DNA from: Muscardinus avellanarius
Taxonomy: Eukaryota; Chordata; Mammalia; Rodentia; Gliridae
Length of the DNA: 64,000 bases
Assembly: GCA_963383645.1 (NCBI GenBank)
Contig: OY726565.1
Location: 33,584,529-33,648,528 of the forward strand
Direction of reading: 5' to 3'
The position numbers and the translations under genes were made by a program. Of this stretch, positions 54,403 through 64,000 are shown in pieces (positions within the stretch are counted from its first letter, which is position 1; the number at the start of each line of letters is the position of its first letter). The notes under the pieces were generated by a model. It did not search any database and was not told where the DNA came from. It saw only the letters and a program-made list of their open reading frames with translations.

Positions 54403-56001
54403 AAAATCACTATTATTAAATAGCCCAAAGTTACGGGACTTATTCTGTTCCAGAGTTGATTAATTTGTACTTATTAACTCATCACATTCCTTCAAGGCAC
54501 AGAGAGATTAAGAAATTTGCCCATATTCACTGTTGTAGTAAAAGATGAGAGATACAAAGACACATATTCTAAAGTAGGAGGTGCAAATATATAAATTTCA
54601 CTTACTTTTGAAATCAGTAATAATTCACAGATTTTAAATTGATTTTTAAATTCACAGTTCTTTTAGACTTAGGTTTTTATTTTCAGTCGATGTATTGTAC
54701 ATATTTATGGGGTGCTGGGTGATATTTCAGTATATGTATACCTTATATGAGGATCAGATCAGGGTAATTGGCATACACATCATCTCAAACACTAATCATT
54801 TCTTTGTATTGGGTACATTCAAAATGTTTTCTACTATCTATTTTTTAAATATATATATTTTTGTCAAACATGTCAAATATGCCATGATCAGCCCACGGTG
54901 CTGTGAAATATTAGAGGTAATTGAAGTAATTTCTCCTCTCTATTTGCAGCCCTCTCCATTCACCTCCACGTTCCCAGGCTCTGATGACTATAATCTACTC
55001 TCTGCTTCAATGAGATCAACTTTCTGAAGCCCACATAAATGAAAACATGCAGTATTTATCTTTGCCTGCCTGACATCTCTCTTAACGCAGTGCTCTCTGG
55101 GTGCATGAATCTCATAAATAACAGGGGCTTATTCTCTTTTATGGATGAATATTATTCCCTTCCGTATCCATACTACATTTCCAGTGCATCCCTCCACTGA
55201 TTCCGTCCCCGGCCTACCACGAATAGTTCTGCTGCAAACACGGGAGTGCAGAAATCTCTTGCAGGGACTGATTTCCCTTCCTTTGATATATAACCCAGGA
55301 GTGGGATTTCCGGATCGTATGGTAGTTCTACGTGCAGTGTTTTGAGGACCCTCCGAGCCTTCTCCACAGTGGCCGCACTGTTTCCATTCCCATTAACGCT
55401 GCAGGAGAGTTCACCTCTCTCCACATCCTTGTCAGCCAGCATTTGTTATTTTTTTTGCCTTCCAGACCACAACTGCTCTAACTGGAGTGGGATGACAGCT
55501 CATTGCAGTTTTGCCTTTATCTGATGATTAGTGATAAATGGATTACTTTGGCAATAGACTATCGCTTAGTGTGTTTCGAAGTTGGATATTGTGACACCTT
55601 CACCTTTGTCCTCTTGGCCCAGCAACTTTGGCTGTTCAGGGTCTATTGTATTTCTATATGAATTTTAGAAGTTTCTACTCCGAAAAGGATGTAATTGGCA
55701 TTGCGCTTATCATAGTGGACACTTGTATATCTTTTTTTTGAGAAATGTCTACTTAGATTATTTGCTCATTTTTGATAAAATGATTTTTTGTTATTTTTGC
55801 CTTTGCTATTGAATTGTTTGAGTTCCTGCATATCCTGAATATTGATTTTTTCTCAGATGCATTGGTTTTAAGTATTTCCTTCCATTTTATGGGCTGCTTC
55901 TCAGCCTCAGCTTTCCCTTCGTCACGTAGATGCTCTTTACCTTGATGTGATCCAACTTGTCGATTTTTGCTTTTGTTACCTTGCTTTTAGGATCATATAA
56001 A

Positions 56002-57174
56002 AAAAAGTCTTTGCCTATACTCCAACATATAGGCACAGGGAGTAACATTCTCAATAAGACTTCCAAGGTGCAGGAAATTAAAGCAAGAATTAATAAGTGG
56101 GATCTCTTCAAACTAAAAAGTTTCTTCTCATCAATGGAAACCATCAAGAACCTAAAAAGGAAGCCTACAGAATGGGAGAAGATCTTTATCAGCCACCACT
56201 CTGATAGGGGGCTAATATCCAGAATATACAAAGAGTTCAAATGACTCTACACTAGCAAAACAAACAACCCAATCAAGAAATGGGCAACTGAAATGAATAG
56301 ACATTTCACAAAAGAAGAGATACAAATGGCTAATAGATACATGAAAAGATGTTCAACATCACTAGCAATCAGGGAGATGCAAATCAAAACTACGCTGAGA
56401 TTCCATCTAACCCCAATCAGAGTGGCAAGCATAAAGAAATCAAACAACAACAATTGCTGGTGAGGATGTGGGGAAAGAGGAACTCTTTTACACTGTTGGT
56501 GGGAGTGCAAAGTAGTTCAGCCACTATGGAGATCAGTATGGAGATTCCTTAGAAAACTGGGAATGGATCCACCATTTGATCCGGCTATACCACTCCTGGG
56601 TATCTTTCCAAAGGGGTTGAAATCAGAGAACTACGTTAACATGCATACCCATGTTCATAGCAGCACAGTTTGTAATAGCCAAAATATGGAACCAACCTAG
56701 ATCTCCATTAACAGATGAATGGATTGCAAAATTATGGAAAATAAATACAATGGGATTCTATTCAGCCATAAAGAAGAATAAAATAATAGCATTTGCAAGA
56801 AGACAGAAGGAACTGGAGAACATTATGTTAAGTGAGATCAGTCAAGCACAGAAAGAGAAGGGTCATATGTTTTCTCTAATATGCTCAAGCTAGGGAGTAG
56901 TGGTCACCAGAGGGACTCCAGATGATGGAGGGGAAATCTCAGCAAAGCTTGAATGGAAAGATAGGAGAGGACGAAAGCTGAGGTTGTTCAATGGAGGAGC
57001 TCCATCCGAATATGTGTAATAGTATAAATATAACATGGTTAACCTGGACACTCTCTATTGGGAGGGGGGAAGGGAAATGGAGGGGAAAGGCATGAAGCAC
57101 AATCTAAATGTACACTACTTTCAATATGTTCCACTTATAAAAAATAATAATAAAATTTTAAAAAAGTCTTTGCC
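56002..57174 (+). mobile_element. Younger L1 3' fragment inside the old L1, with TSD
   Basis: The insert 56016-57160 carries the last part of L1 ORF2 and the 3'UTR, ending in an A/T-rich tail. A perfect 14-bp TSD 'aaaaagtctttgcc' lies at 56002-56015 and 57161-57174. The open block 56651-56893 is the ORF2 C-terminus (FIAAQF..IAKIWNQPR, then MLSEISQAQKEKG). Upstream blocks are in other frames, so it is not intact. It is much less diverged than its host. Confidence 0.93.
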
Positions 57175-57311
57175 CAGATCAATGACCAGAAGCATTTCTC
57201 CTGCATTTTCTTTTAGTAGTTTCACATTCATTTAACTTTTAAAAAATCTATTTTAAATATGTATATTTATATATGTGTTGTATATACATATATATATACT
57301 TTATTGATAGA

Positions 57312-57331
57312 AAGGAAGGAAGGAAGGAAGG
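57312..57331. repeat. (GGAA)n microsatellite
   Basis: Five GGAA units within the old L1 region. Confidence 0.85.
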
Positions 57332-57854
57332 AAGAAAGAGAGGCAGTTTATGGTGTAGTTTTTCTTCTGCCTATGGATATATGGTTTCCCAGCACCAGTT
57401 ATTGAAGAGACTGTCTTTTCTTCAATTTATGGTCTTACTGTCTTTGTTAAAAATCAATTGGCTGTATATGTAGATTTATTTCTGGTTTCTCTATCAATAC
57501 TGCTCCTTTGGTCATGTGTCTGTTTTTATGGCAGTGCTGTGCTGCTTTGGTAACTATACTTTATAGAGTGTTTTGAAGTCAGGTACTGTGATGCCTTTCA
57601 TTTTGTTTTCTTTGCTCAGGATTACTTTGGCTATTTGGGATGTGTTTTGGTTTCATATGAATTTTAGGAGTTTCTGCTTTGTGAAAGATGTTGTTGGTAT
57701 TGCACTTATAATATCGGCAAAAATAAAAAATCAATAATATGCTTCGTTAATAAAACTGAAAACAAAACAGGCACTCTCAGGCATTTCTAGGAGAATGCAG
57801 TTCCTAAAGGGGACCATGTGACAGTTATCTACACGATGTTACAGATGCTCTCAC

Positions 57855-57945
57855 CCAAGCTGGGTGTGGAGGCACACACGTGTAATCCCAGTACTTGGGA
57901 GGCTGAGACAGGAGGATTGCAGGTTCAAGGACAGCCTCAGCAAGT
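57855..57945 (+). mobile_element. Truncated B1 half inside old L1
   Basis: It runs from 'gctgggtgtggaggcacaca' to 'cagcctcagcaagt', then L1 resumes ('actgcattgattctgttaac'). No linker or ID-like half is present, which points to later deletion. Confidence 0.8.
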
Positions 57946-58374
57946 ATATGGTACTGCATTGATTCTGTTAACTGCTTTGACTAGCGCAGACATTGTATCA
58001 ATATTAATTCTTCCAACCCAGGAACATGGGCTATCTTTGCATTTGTTTTGTGTGTCCTCTTTCATCAGTATTTAATAATTTTCACTCTAGAGTTTTTTTT
58101 TTTTACCTCCTTGTTTAAATTTATTCCCAGGTATTTTATTTCATTTCACTTTATTTTATTGGAGCTATAGTAAATGGGGTTACTTTCTCGATTTCTTTTT
58201 CAGCTATTTCATTATTGATGTATAGAAATGCTACTGATTATTAATCTATCCTGAAACTTTTCTGTTCTAATAAGTTTTTTCTCAATAAAGTCTTTAGGTT
58301 CTTCGATATAATAAGATCATGTCATCTGAAAACAGGGATAGTTTGACTTTCTCCTTACCAATATTGTATTTTTA

Positions 58375-58605
58375 CTATTTATTTATTTTTTAAATTTATG
58401 GTGCTGGGGCTCAAATCCAGGGACATTCTACCTCTGAGTTAAACCCTAGCTCTATGTTTTTTAAATTTATATTTGGAAAGAGGATCTCCCTAGGTTGATG
58501 AGAAGTCTCACTACTTGCTGAGTCTGGTTTTGAACTGGAGATCCTACTGTCTCAGTCTCCCAAGTACTGGGTTTACAGGTGTACGCAACCACACCTGGCT
58601 TCTCC
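58375..58605 (-). mobile_element. B1-dID SINE inside old L1
   Basis: A reverse dimer from 'ggtgctggggctcaaatcca' to 'gtacgcaaccacacctggct'. L1 sequence continues on both sides. Confidence 0.85.
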
Positions 58606-58821
58606 TTTCCAGTTTGGATGCCCTCTTATTTCTTTTATGTCCAATTGCTCTCGCTATGGCTTCTAATTTATAGTTTTATTTTTTAAGTCAAAAGGCATAC
58701 AATGAGTTTTGCTTACACTCCATCCACCTTGGTCCCTTTATCCCTTCCTTTCCCCCGTCACACACTATTCTAACACTTTATTCAATTATGAACTCAAATG
58801 AATGCATAGTTTACCCTCCTC

Positions 58822-58823
<2 letters not shown>

Positions 58824-58860
<37 letters not shown>

Positions 58861-59002
58861 TGACCAGGAGCATTCTACCTCTGAGCTACAGCCCAGCCCA
58901 TTTTTATTTTTTATTTTTTATTTGAAATAGAGTCTTGCTTGGTTACTACATGGTGGCCTTGACCGAGTGCTCCTCCTGCCTCAGCCTCCCAGGTCCTGGG
59001 AT
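58824..59002 (-). mobile_element. B1-dID SINE with (TG)n tail, 5' truncated
   Basis: About 17 TG units precede the reverse ID-like half 'gcattctacctctgagctac'. The B1 half stops at 'ggtcctgggatt'. Confidence 0.83.
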
Positions 59003-59512
59003 TCTATCCTCCCCTTTATGACATAGTTGGCATCGTTTTGTGCTCACTGTTCTAAGCCCCATATCCCACTGTGAGATGTGCCATCCCTATTTAACACCTC
59101 CTGTTTCCCTCTGTTCATGGAAATGAGTTGCTTCTCATCTTATGTTACTACAAACAATACACATGGCCTGTGCATGTGATTGTATGAATGTGTGGAGATT
59201 CCTGCAGGATAACTTCCCAGTCATAGATAATTGGGTTAAAGGGCGAGAGCAGCTGTAACACTGCAGAAGTATTGCCACATGGTCTCGTCTAGGAGCTGTA
59301 CCATTTGCACTCTACCAGAATTGCTTGAGGTTACCTATTTTCCGGGTTTTATCAATAGTCAGTCTTACTAACAAAGCATATTATTGATTTTTTCTTTTTG
59401 GATTTTTGCCAACATAATAAGTGAGAATGACATTTCAGCATAGTTTTGATTTTTATTTTAAAAATCATGGACAAGGTTAGATATGCTTTCATGATTTAGG
59501 GGCCATTTAAAC
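59003..59512 (-). mobile_element. Old L1M-type ORF2 fragment
   Basis: The antisense ORF2 pattern is recognisable: 'gataattgggttaaagggcg', 'gagctgtaccatttgcactc', 'ggatttttgccaacataata'. Highly diverged. The stretch 58669-58823 may be part of it. Confidence 0.6.
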
Positions 59513-59514
59513 TT

Positions 59515-59730
59515 TTTTTCTTTTTTGCAGTATTGGAGATGGAACCCGGGAATATTCTATCTCTGAGCCACACCCCCAGTCCTATTTTTTTTTTCTTTAT
59601 TTTGAAACAAAGTCTCACTGAATTGCAAAGGACCTCATTAAGTAGTTGAGGCTGTCTGTGAACTGCAATCCCCCTCATGTCTCAGTCTTCCAAGTGCTGG
59701 GATTACAAACGTTCACCACCAAGCCCGGCT
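59515..59730 (-). mobile_element. B1-dID SINE
   Basis: A reverse dimer from 'tattggagatggaacccggg' to 'gttcaccaccaagcccggct'. Confidence 0.88.
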
Positions 59731-59767
59731 CAAACATTTTTATTTTTATTTTTTAAATTTGTCTTTT

Positions 59768-59845
59768 ATTTGGTACTGAGAATTGAACTCAGGGCATTGT
59801 GCATATGAGGCAAGTGTATTTCCACTGAGCTACATCTCAGCACTG
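59768..59845 (-). mobile_element. ID element
   Basis: A simple ID in reverse: 'tactgagaattgaactcagg', 'gaggcaagtgtatttccact', 'gagctacatctcagcac'. Confidence 0.8.
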
Positions 59846-60013
59846 AAACGTTGAAAATGGAGCTAGGGAGTCGAGAAGGAGGTAAAATACCAGCCAGCTT
59901 ATCAAAAGCTGCTGCTTTATTCGGACCCACCACCCTCAGTAGGGTGTGGGGGAAGAGACCAAAGAGCCATGTGTATGGAGAGTTTGCACATAGTCCCAAT
60001 CCGCCGGCTTAGT

Positions 60014-60019
60014 CACGTG
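60014..60019. promoter_or_regulatory. Palindromic E-box CACGTG in LTR
   Basis: 'gtCACGTGgc' lies just downstream of the TATA-like box in LTR orientation. It is a consensus site for USF, MYC or MITF-type bHLH-ZIP factors. Motif match only. Confidence 0.4.
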
Positions 60020-60059
60020 GCAGAGCGGAAGAATGTATGTTTTATAGGCATGCCGATTC

Positions 60060-60146
60060 TCTCACGACCTCTGGAGTCTCGTGACCTCTGGAGTCTGTCT
60101 CGCGATGTTTGGAGTCTCGTGACACCTGGAGTCTCACGATATCTCC
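60060..60146 (-). repeat. Five CpG-rich short tandem repeats in the LTR U3
   Basis: Units of 15-21 bp: 60060-60076, 60077-60093, 60094-60114, 60115-60131 and 60132-60146. The pattern is 'tctcgtgacctctggag' with variants. The third contains 'tctcgcgat'. By position they are the enhancer-like repeats of U3. Confidence 0.85.
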
Positions 60147-60336
60147 ACTTCTGGCTACCAGGGTCTGCCTCCTGTCCCTGTTGAGGGGTCATGTCGGGGG
60201 AGGGAAGGGGGGACCTGACCTATCAAGCACCAAACATTTTTAATATGAACGGTCAGTTCATGTCCTTGCTCTTTTATCTTTTGTCTTACTGACCTTTTGC
60301 AATTCAATTTCTAGGAGTTTACACAGTAGGACAAAG

Positions 60337-60592
60337 CTCGGCATGGTGGCACCTGCCTGTAATCTGAGCACATGGGAGGCTGAGACATGAGGATCAAAGG
60401 TTTGAAGCTAGCCTCAGCAACTTAGCAAGGCCCTGTTTCCAAATATTAAAAAAAAAAACAGGTCTGGGGCTAGGGTGCAGTCTTGGGTTCCATCCCCAGT
60501 ACCATTAAAAGTAAGTAAGTAAAAAAAAAAAAATATATATATATATGTATATATATATATGTATGTATGTATGTATATCATATATAGTAAGA
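60337..60592 (+). mobile_element. B1-dID SINE with (TA)n/(GTAT)n tail
   Basis: A forward dimer beginning 'agctcggcatggtggcacct'. The ID-like half is shortened, and the tail passes from GTAA units to poly(A), (TA)n and (TATG)n. Confidence 0.87.
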
Positions 60593-60954
60593 CAATAAAA
60601 CACATCAGATGCAATTTTTTTGTTTGTACTTGCTTCTTACTTTTTATTTATTAATCTTTTGGGCCATGAATACATTATTTTTTGTGCTTCAATTAAAATA
60701 TACGATTTAATGCTATGTTACTATAAATAGTTTAAATTGGTCAACAAAAACATGATGAGCAGTTATTACTGGGCATTTGATGTTGGGTTAAGTTCTTAGG
60801 ACAAAAACTCCCTGGAAAGTTTCCTAATGTAGTGAGCAAGACAGTTGTATAAATAAATAATTCCAGTGTGCAGTGGTGAGTGTTATAACAGAGACATGAG
60901 CTTACAGATGCCCTGACTATTTTGAGAAGTTTGTGAGCGATTTCATTAAGAAGC
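60593..60954. other. AT-rich intergenic
   Basis: Nothing recognised. Confidence 0.4.
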
Positions 60955-61178
60955 CCCCCCCCCCTTTTGTGTGTGTGTGGTACTGGGGATGGAACCCAGG
61001 GCCATTCTACTGCTGAGCTATACCCCAGCCCTATTTTTTTTTATTCTTTATTTTTGAAACCGAGTCTCACTGAGTTGCAAAGGGCCTCACTAAGTAGCTG
61101 AGGCTGGCCACGAACCGTGATCCTCATGTCAGCCTCCCAGACGCTGGGATTACAAGCGTGTGCCACCATGCCCAGCTA
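60955..61178 (-). mobile_element. B1-dID SINE
   Basis: A reverse dimer with a C-run and short TG run as tail, 'ggtactggggatggaaccca' and an end at 'gtgccaccatgcccagct'. 'taagaa' on both sides may be a short TSD. Confidence 0.88.
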
Positions 61179-62109
61179 AGAAAGCTGTTTTTGAGCAGGG
61201 TTTTGAGGGGAGTTTGACAGGTGGATGAGAAGGAATGGGTGGGCTAAGTCCTCATAGCCTCGATCTGGAGGGATTAGGCCCAAGTCTCTCTTCTCCAAGC
61301 CGGATAGCTCCACTTTTCCTGGAATCAATTTTCCAAAGCACAGGCAGTAGTCACAATGATCTCCTGTTTAAACAAGGAGAGGTGCAGCGCTATTACCCGA
61401 GGGGAATTTACTGTAACTTAAATGCTGACCACATGGGGAACTTAAGGTGGCTTCAGACTCTTGGCATCTGCCTAACATGGTTCTCTTCTAACTACTTGAT
61501 GTTAAACCTGGTATTTCACCACTTAAATAAAGAGAAGTAGAGGCATGATTGATAGTTCTTGATTGTGACAACTCTAATAGTGTTTTTCTTTCAGCTTGCA
61601 TTTTCTACATACTGGAAATTGTCTCTGCAGTGCCCCAGTCACTCACCAGTGGGTTCACGCCTGAGACACGCTCGGTGTGCAAGCGAGGAGATAAATGGTC
61701 CAGCTTCTGACTGGCCTCACCGCTCAGCAGCAAGTGGGGACTGGAACGCTGGCTCAAATGGCAGGTGTGAGGTGTCGCTTACCCAGCTTCTCTTCCTCTT
61801 CTCTTCCTCAGATGGGATGCCTGGAGACAAACCCAGGGGTGTGCTGTGACTCGGCTGCTCTAGTCTGAGCCAGTCATATCACTCTAGTTCTTTACCTACA
61901 GATATAGGCTGTCTGGCTTCCAGTGAAGCTCAGAGGTCAGTAATGAACAAGAGAACCTCTCTTGGGACATTTTTTTTTCTCAGAAATGTCCAGCAGACTT
62001 TCCAAATAAAGCAGGTAAGTCTCGACTTACTGCTTCATAGTACCTTGAATCAAGATGCGATGCCCAGAACCACAGCAGCTGTCTTGTGACTAAAGAAGAC
62101 TAAAGAATT
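61179..62109. other. Repeat-free stretch with two adjacent plus ORFs
   Basis: ORFs 61235-61540 (101 residues) and 61559-61849 (96 residues) have no recognised domain. An AATAAA at 61525-61530 and an acceptor-like 'gtttttctttcag' ending at 61594 occur between them. This is not enough to call a gene; a lncRNA or chance are both possible. Confidence 0.35.
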
Positions 62110-62114
62110 TCTGT

Positions 62115-62201
62115 TGGGCTGGGGACATAGCTTGGTGGTGGAGCTTTTGCCTGCCATGCATGTAGTCCTGTCTTTAGTCCCCAGCACTGCAAAAGGTGAA
62201 A

Positions 62202-62258
<57 letters not shown>

Positions 62259-62270
62259 GAGAAAGAAATT
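62115..62270 (+). mobile_element. ID element with (GAAA)n tail
   Basis: A simple ID: 'gggctggggacatagcttgg', 'tggtggagcttttgcctgcc', 'agtccccagcactgc', followed by about 16 GAAA units (62200-62270). Confidence 0.85.
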
Positions 62271-62356
62271 TTGCAGTAGCATTAGCCCTGACATTTCTAT
62301 TTAAAATAGCAAGCAATTGCCTATTACCAGCATTCTCAGTATGTGAGGGAAAAAAT

Positions 62357-62372
62357 TTCTTTCTTTCTTTCT

Positions 62373-62415
<43 letters not shown>

Positions 62416-62625
62416 CCTTTCTTTCATACTAAGGATGGAAGCCAGGTGCATTCTATCACCGGTCTACATTCCTGACCCTATTTTTTAATTTTTATTTTGA
62501 AACAAGGTCTCACTGAGTTGCAAAGGGCCTTATTAAGTAGCTGAGGCTGACAGCAAACAGCCATCCTCCTGTCTCAGCCTCCCAAGCGCAGGGATTACAA
62601 GTGTGCACCACACCTGGCTTCCCCT
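62357..62625 (-). mobile_element. B1-dID SINE with (CTTT)n tail
   Basis: The tail tract (62357-62425) is followed by the reverse ID-like half 'tactaaggatggaagccagg' and a B1 half ending 'gtgcaccacacctggctt'. Confidence 0.87.
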
Positions 62626-64000
62626 TCTTTCTTAAGCAACTTTTTGTCAGGTTTCTTATCCAGCAGCCAGGCAGTCAGGAATCAATGGCTGCTTGGTTGG
62701 CTTGCTGCATCTCTACATCTCCCGACAAGGAGACAAACTATTACTTAGCATAAACACGAGCAGCCTGGTGTCTGTCACCTGCCCCCCTTGACCTACAGGA
62801 TGACACCAGACCAAAAGGGGTAGAGGATGGAGACACGAGTGCGAGCACCGGAGCGCCAGGACGAGGCTCCTCCAAGCAGTCCTATAGCCCGCAACTGTTC
62901 CTGAAGGTGGGGGCAGATGGAGAGTCCTTCTCACCAGAGCCAGGGCAACGAATGGAGAACCACCGCCTTGTGGTGACTCCCATAGAATTGCCACTCTGGC
63001 CACGTTCCTGCCAGGATGATGGGCGCCTCCACGACAGGTCAGATGTGGCCAGACCGTGCCTCATGTGGAGACCTGCAAGGGTGTCTGGGAGCCATAGCAG
63101 CACCACTCCCCTGCCAACTGCAGGCAGAAACACTTCTAATTGGGAAAGTTCTATCCCTGGGTTGTCCTGGGGCGGGGGGAAGGGACTTAAGCTTGTTGAA
63201 GGACAAATGCTTTTCACAGGAATAATGTATTCTGTTTTGTTTTGTTTTGTTTTATCTTTTGCTGAAGTGTCTCCCAGTATCTCACGAGACTGATTACTGG
63301 GACTGTTCCCTGCATACAGAGGCAGCACTGAAGTGCCTTCTCAGACCATTGCAAGGGCAGTTGCCAAGGTGTCATGTGTGTGCAAACGTGTGTGTAAATG
63401 TCTGTGCTGAGCATCAGCCTGGCAGAGCCCTGCACACCTCGTCCACATGCTTTGTGCAGCTGCCCTTCAGAAGTGATGTGAATCATGACACATTCCAGTC
63501 CCTCCCTGGCCACACAAGCTCGATTGTCTCACTCTAGTTCTTCAGTATAGGAGGTAGATTTTGGAGATGTGAAATTCCAGCTTTAAACCTTAAAAGAAAC
63601 CATTTAACAGCCTTTGGACTTCTCGTGCTTGAGAAACAAGCTCAAATAACGTTGAGGACAAAGCTCGGGTAACATGGCTTACTCATTTGTCACCGAAAAC
63701 CACACCAGGTAGGAGATGTTACTGTTACTTACGATTTTAAATATTCATGTCGTATTCCCTTAATGTCCTGTAGTAGAACTTATGACATCCCTATATGACT
63801 CGTCGTAGCTTTCTGCAGGAATAAAATTGAGATGAGCTAATTATTGTGGAGTGGCATAGCATCTTTGAGCTGAAGCTCCCACTCTAAATCTCCTAATTTT
63901 AGTGAAGGTAACCCCCTAAATCGCCTGCCATGGGCCCAGGACAAGGGCATACACACAGGACCCGTGGCCACTCCTTCACCACACCCCACTCAGTCCTGCA
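62626..64000. other. 1.4-kb repeat-free stretch at the window end
   Basis: Somewhat GC-rich at 62.7-63.5 kb, with overlapping ORFs of up to 148 residues on both strands (62882-63328 minus, 62907-63293 plus). None has a recognised domain. A (TTTTG)n run lies at 63231-63254. It is not a recognised gene. Confidence 0.35.

Larger units (their letters stand above)
54670..58668 (-). mobile_element. Old L1 (L1MA/L1MB-type) 3'UTR and ORF2, minus strand
   Basis: On the plus strand the sequence is the familiar antisense of an L1 3'UTR ('tattgtacatatttatgggg', 'aattggcatacacatcatct') and then ORF2 ('ataacccaggagtgggattt', 'agagactgtcttttcttcaa', 'gcagtgctgtgctgctttgg', 'atatgaattttaggagtttc', 'atcatgtcatctgaaaacag', 'ccagtttggatgccctctta'). 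All frames are broken. It hosts a younger L1 (56016-57160), a B1 half (57855-57945), an unassigned insert (about 57715-57850) and a reverse SINE (58375-58605). Confidence 0.88.
59851..60230 (-). mobile_element. Solo ERV LTR (ERV2/IAP-like), minus strand
   Basis: On the minus strand this GC-rich block reads as an LTR. The U3 carries short tandem repeats, a TATA-like 'cctataaaac' (complement of 60040-60047) and, 110-130 bp further, AATAAA (complement of 59916-59921), followed by U5 sequence ending near 'ctagctccattttca'. No internal coding region, primer-binding site or second LTR is nearby, so it is a solo LTR. The edges are approximate: candidate 6-bp flanks 'aaacgt'/'aaacat' differ at one base and do not fall exactly on TG..CA ends. 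Confidence 0.65.

Noticed and set aside
62114..62488. 124-133-residue lysine/glutamate or serine/phenylalanine ORFs
   Set aside because: They cross GAAA and CTTT microsatellites attached to an ID and a SINE.

Overview
The window is mammalian nuclear DNA, most likely from a squirrel-family rodent (Sciuridae: ground squirrel, marmot, prairie dog or tree squirrel). The main evidence is a dense population of dimeric SINEs. Each has a B1 (7SL-derived) half, an A-rich linker and an ID-like (tRNA-Ala-derived) half, the layout known as B1-dID or MEN-type in sciurids. The ID-like half ends in a motif of the type 'gggttcaatccccagtacc'. Roughly 55 such copies plus a few simple ID elements account for most of the short repeats. 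I made no database comparison, so family names come from recognition of sequence patterns.

The only protein-coding gene I can support is the last exon of ELOVL4 (very-long-chain fatty-acid elongase), on the + strand at 1035-1310. Its 3' UTR runs to a poly(A) site near 3110-3120. Bases 1-1034 are the end of the preceding intron, which carries a SINE and a short L1 insertion. From about 3.1 kb to 64 kb no gene is visible. In human the corresponding interval is the long intergenic region between the 3' ends of ELOVL4 and SH3BGRL2, so this window probably samples that desert. Most other short ORFs are chance readings through repeats.

The rest is layered retrotransposon history. Old L1 fragments lie on the minus strand at 22.06-23.29 kb, 54.67-58.67 kb and 59.0-59.5 kb. 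Younger L1 insertions with target-site duplications (TSDs) lie at 0.6-0.86 kb, 29.17-30.08 kb (inverted by twin priming), 56.02-57.16 kb (inside the old L1) and 53.02-53.09 kb (72 bp). A 2.6-kb segment at 17.74-20.32 kb is flanked by 17-bp direct repeats and holds a minus-strand L1 5'UTR/ORF1, a minus-strand L1-type 3' end and an older plus-strand ORF2 piece. A GC-rich tandem array at 45.06-47.01 kb is built from about 155-165-bp monomers that start with YY1-like 'CCAAGATGG' motifs, and looks like an L1-type monomeric promoter array or composite retroposon. A minus-strand ERV LTR at 59.85-60.23 kb carries five CpG-rich short repeats. Ancient mammalian repeats (MIR, L2-like, MER5A, MaLR LTRs) fill some gaps.

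Possible regulatory content is limited to motif-level signals: CTCF-like motifs at 51.71 and 53.38 kb and AP-1 motifs at 33.33 and 33.80 kb, in longer stretches without recognisable repeats (32.4-34.2, 36.7-37.6, 52.3-54.1 and 62.6-64.0 kb). The most unusual observations are three in-register copies of one target sequence around two SINEs (43.15-43.59 kb), a 19-bp templated insertion copied from 1.08 kb away (38.94 and 40.03 kb), the composite L1 segment, and the monomer array.
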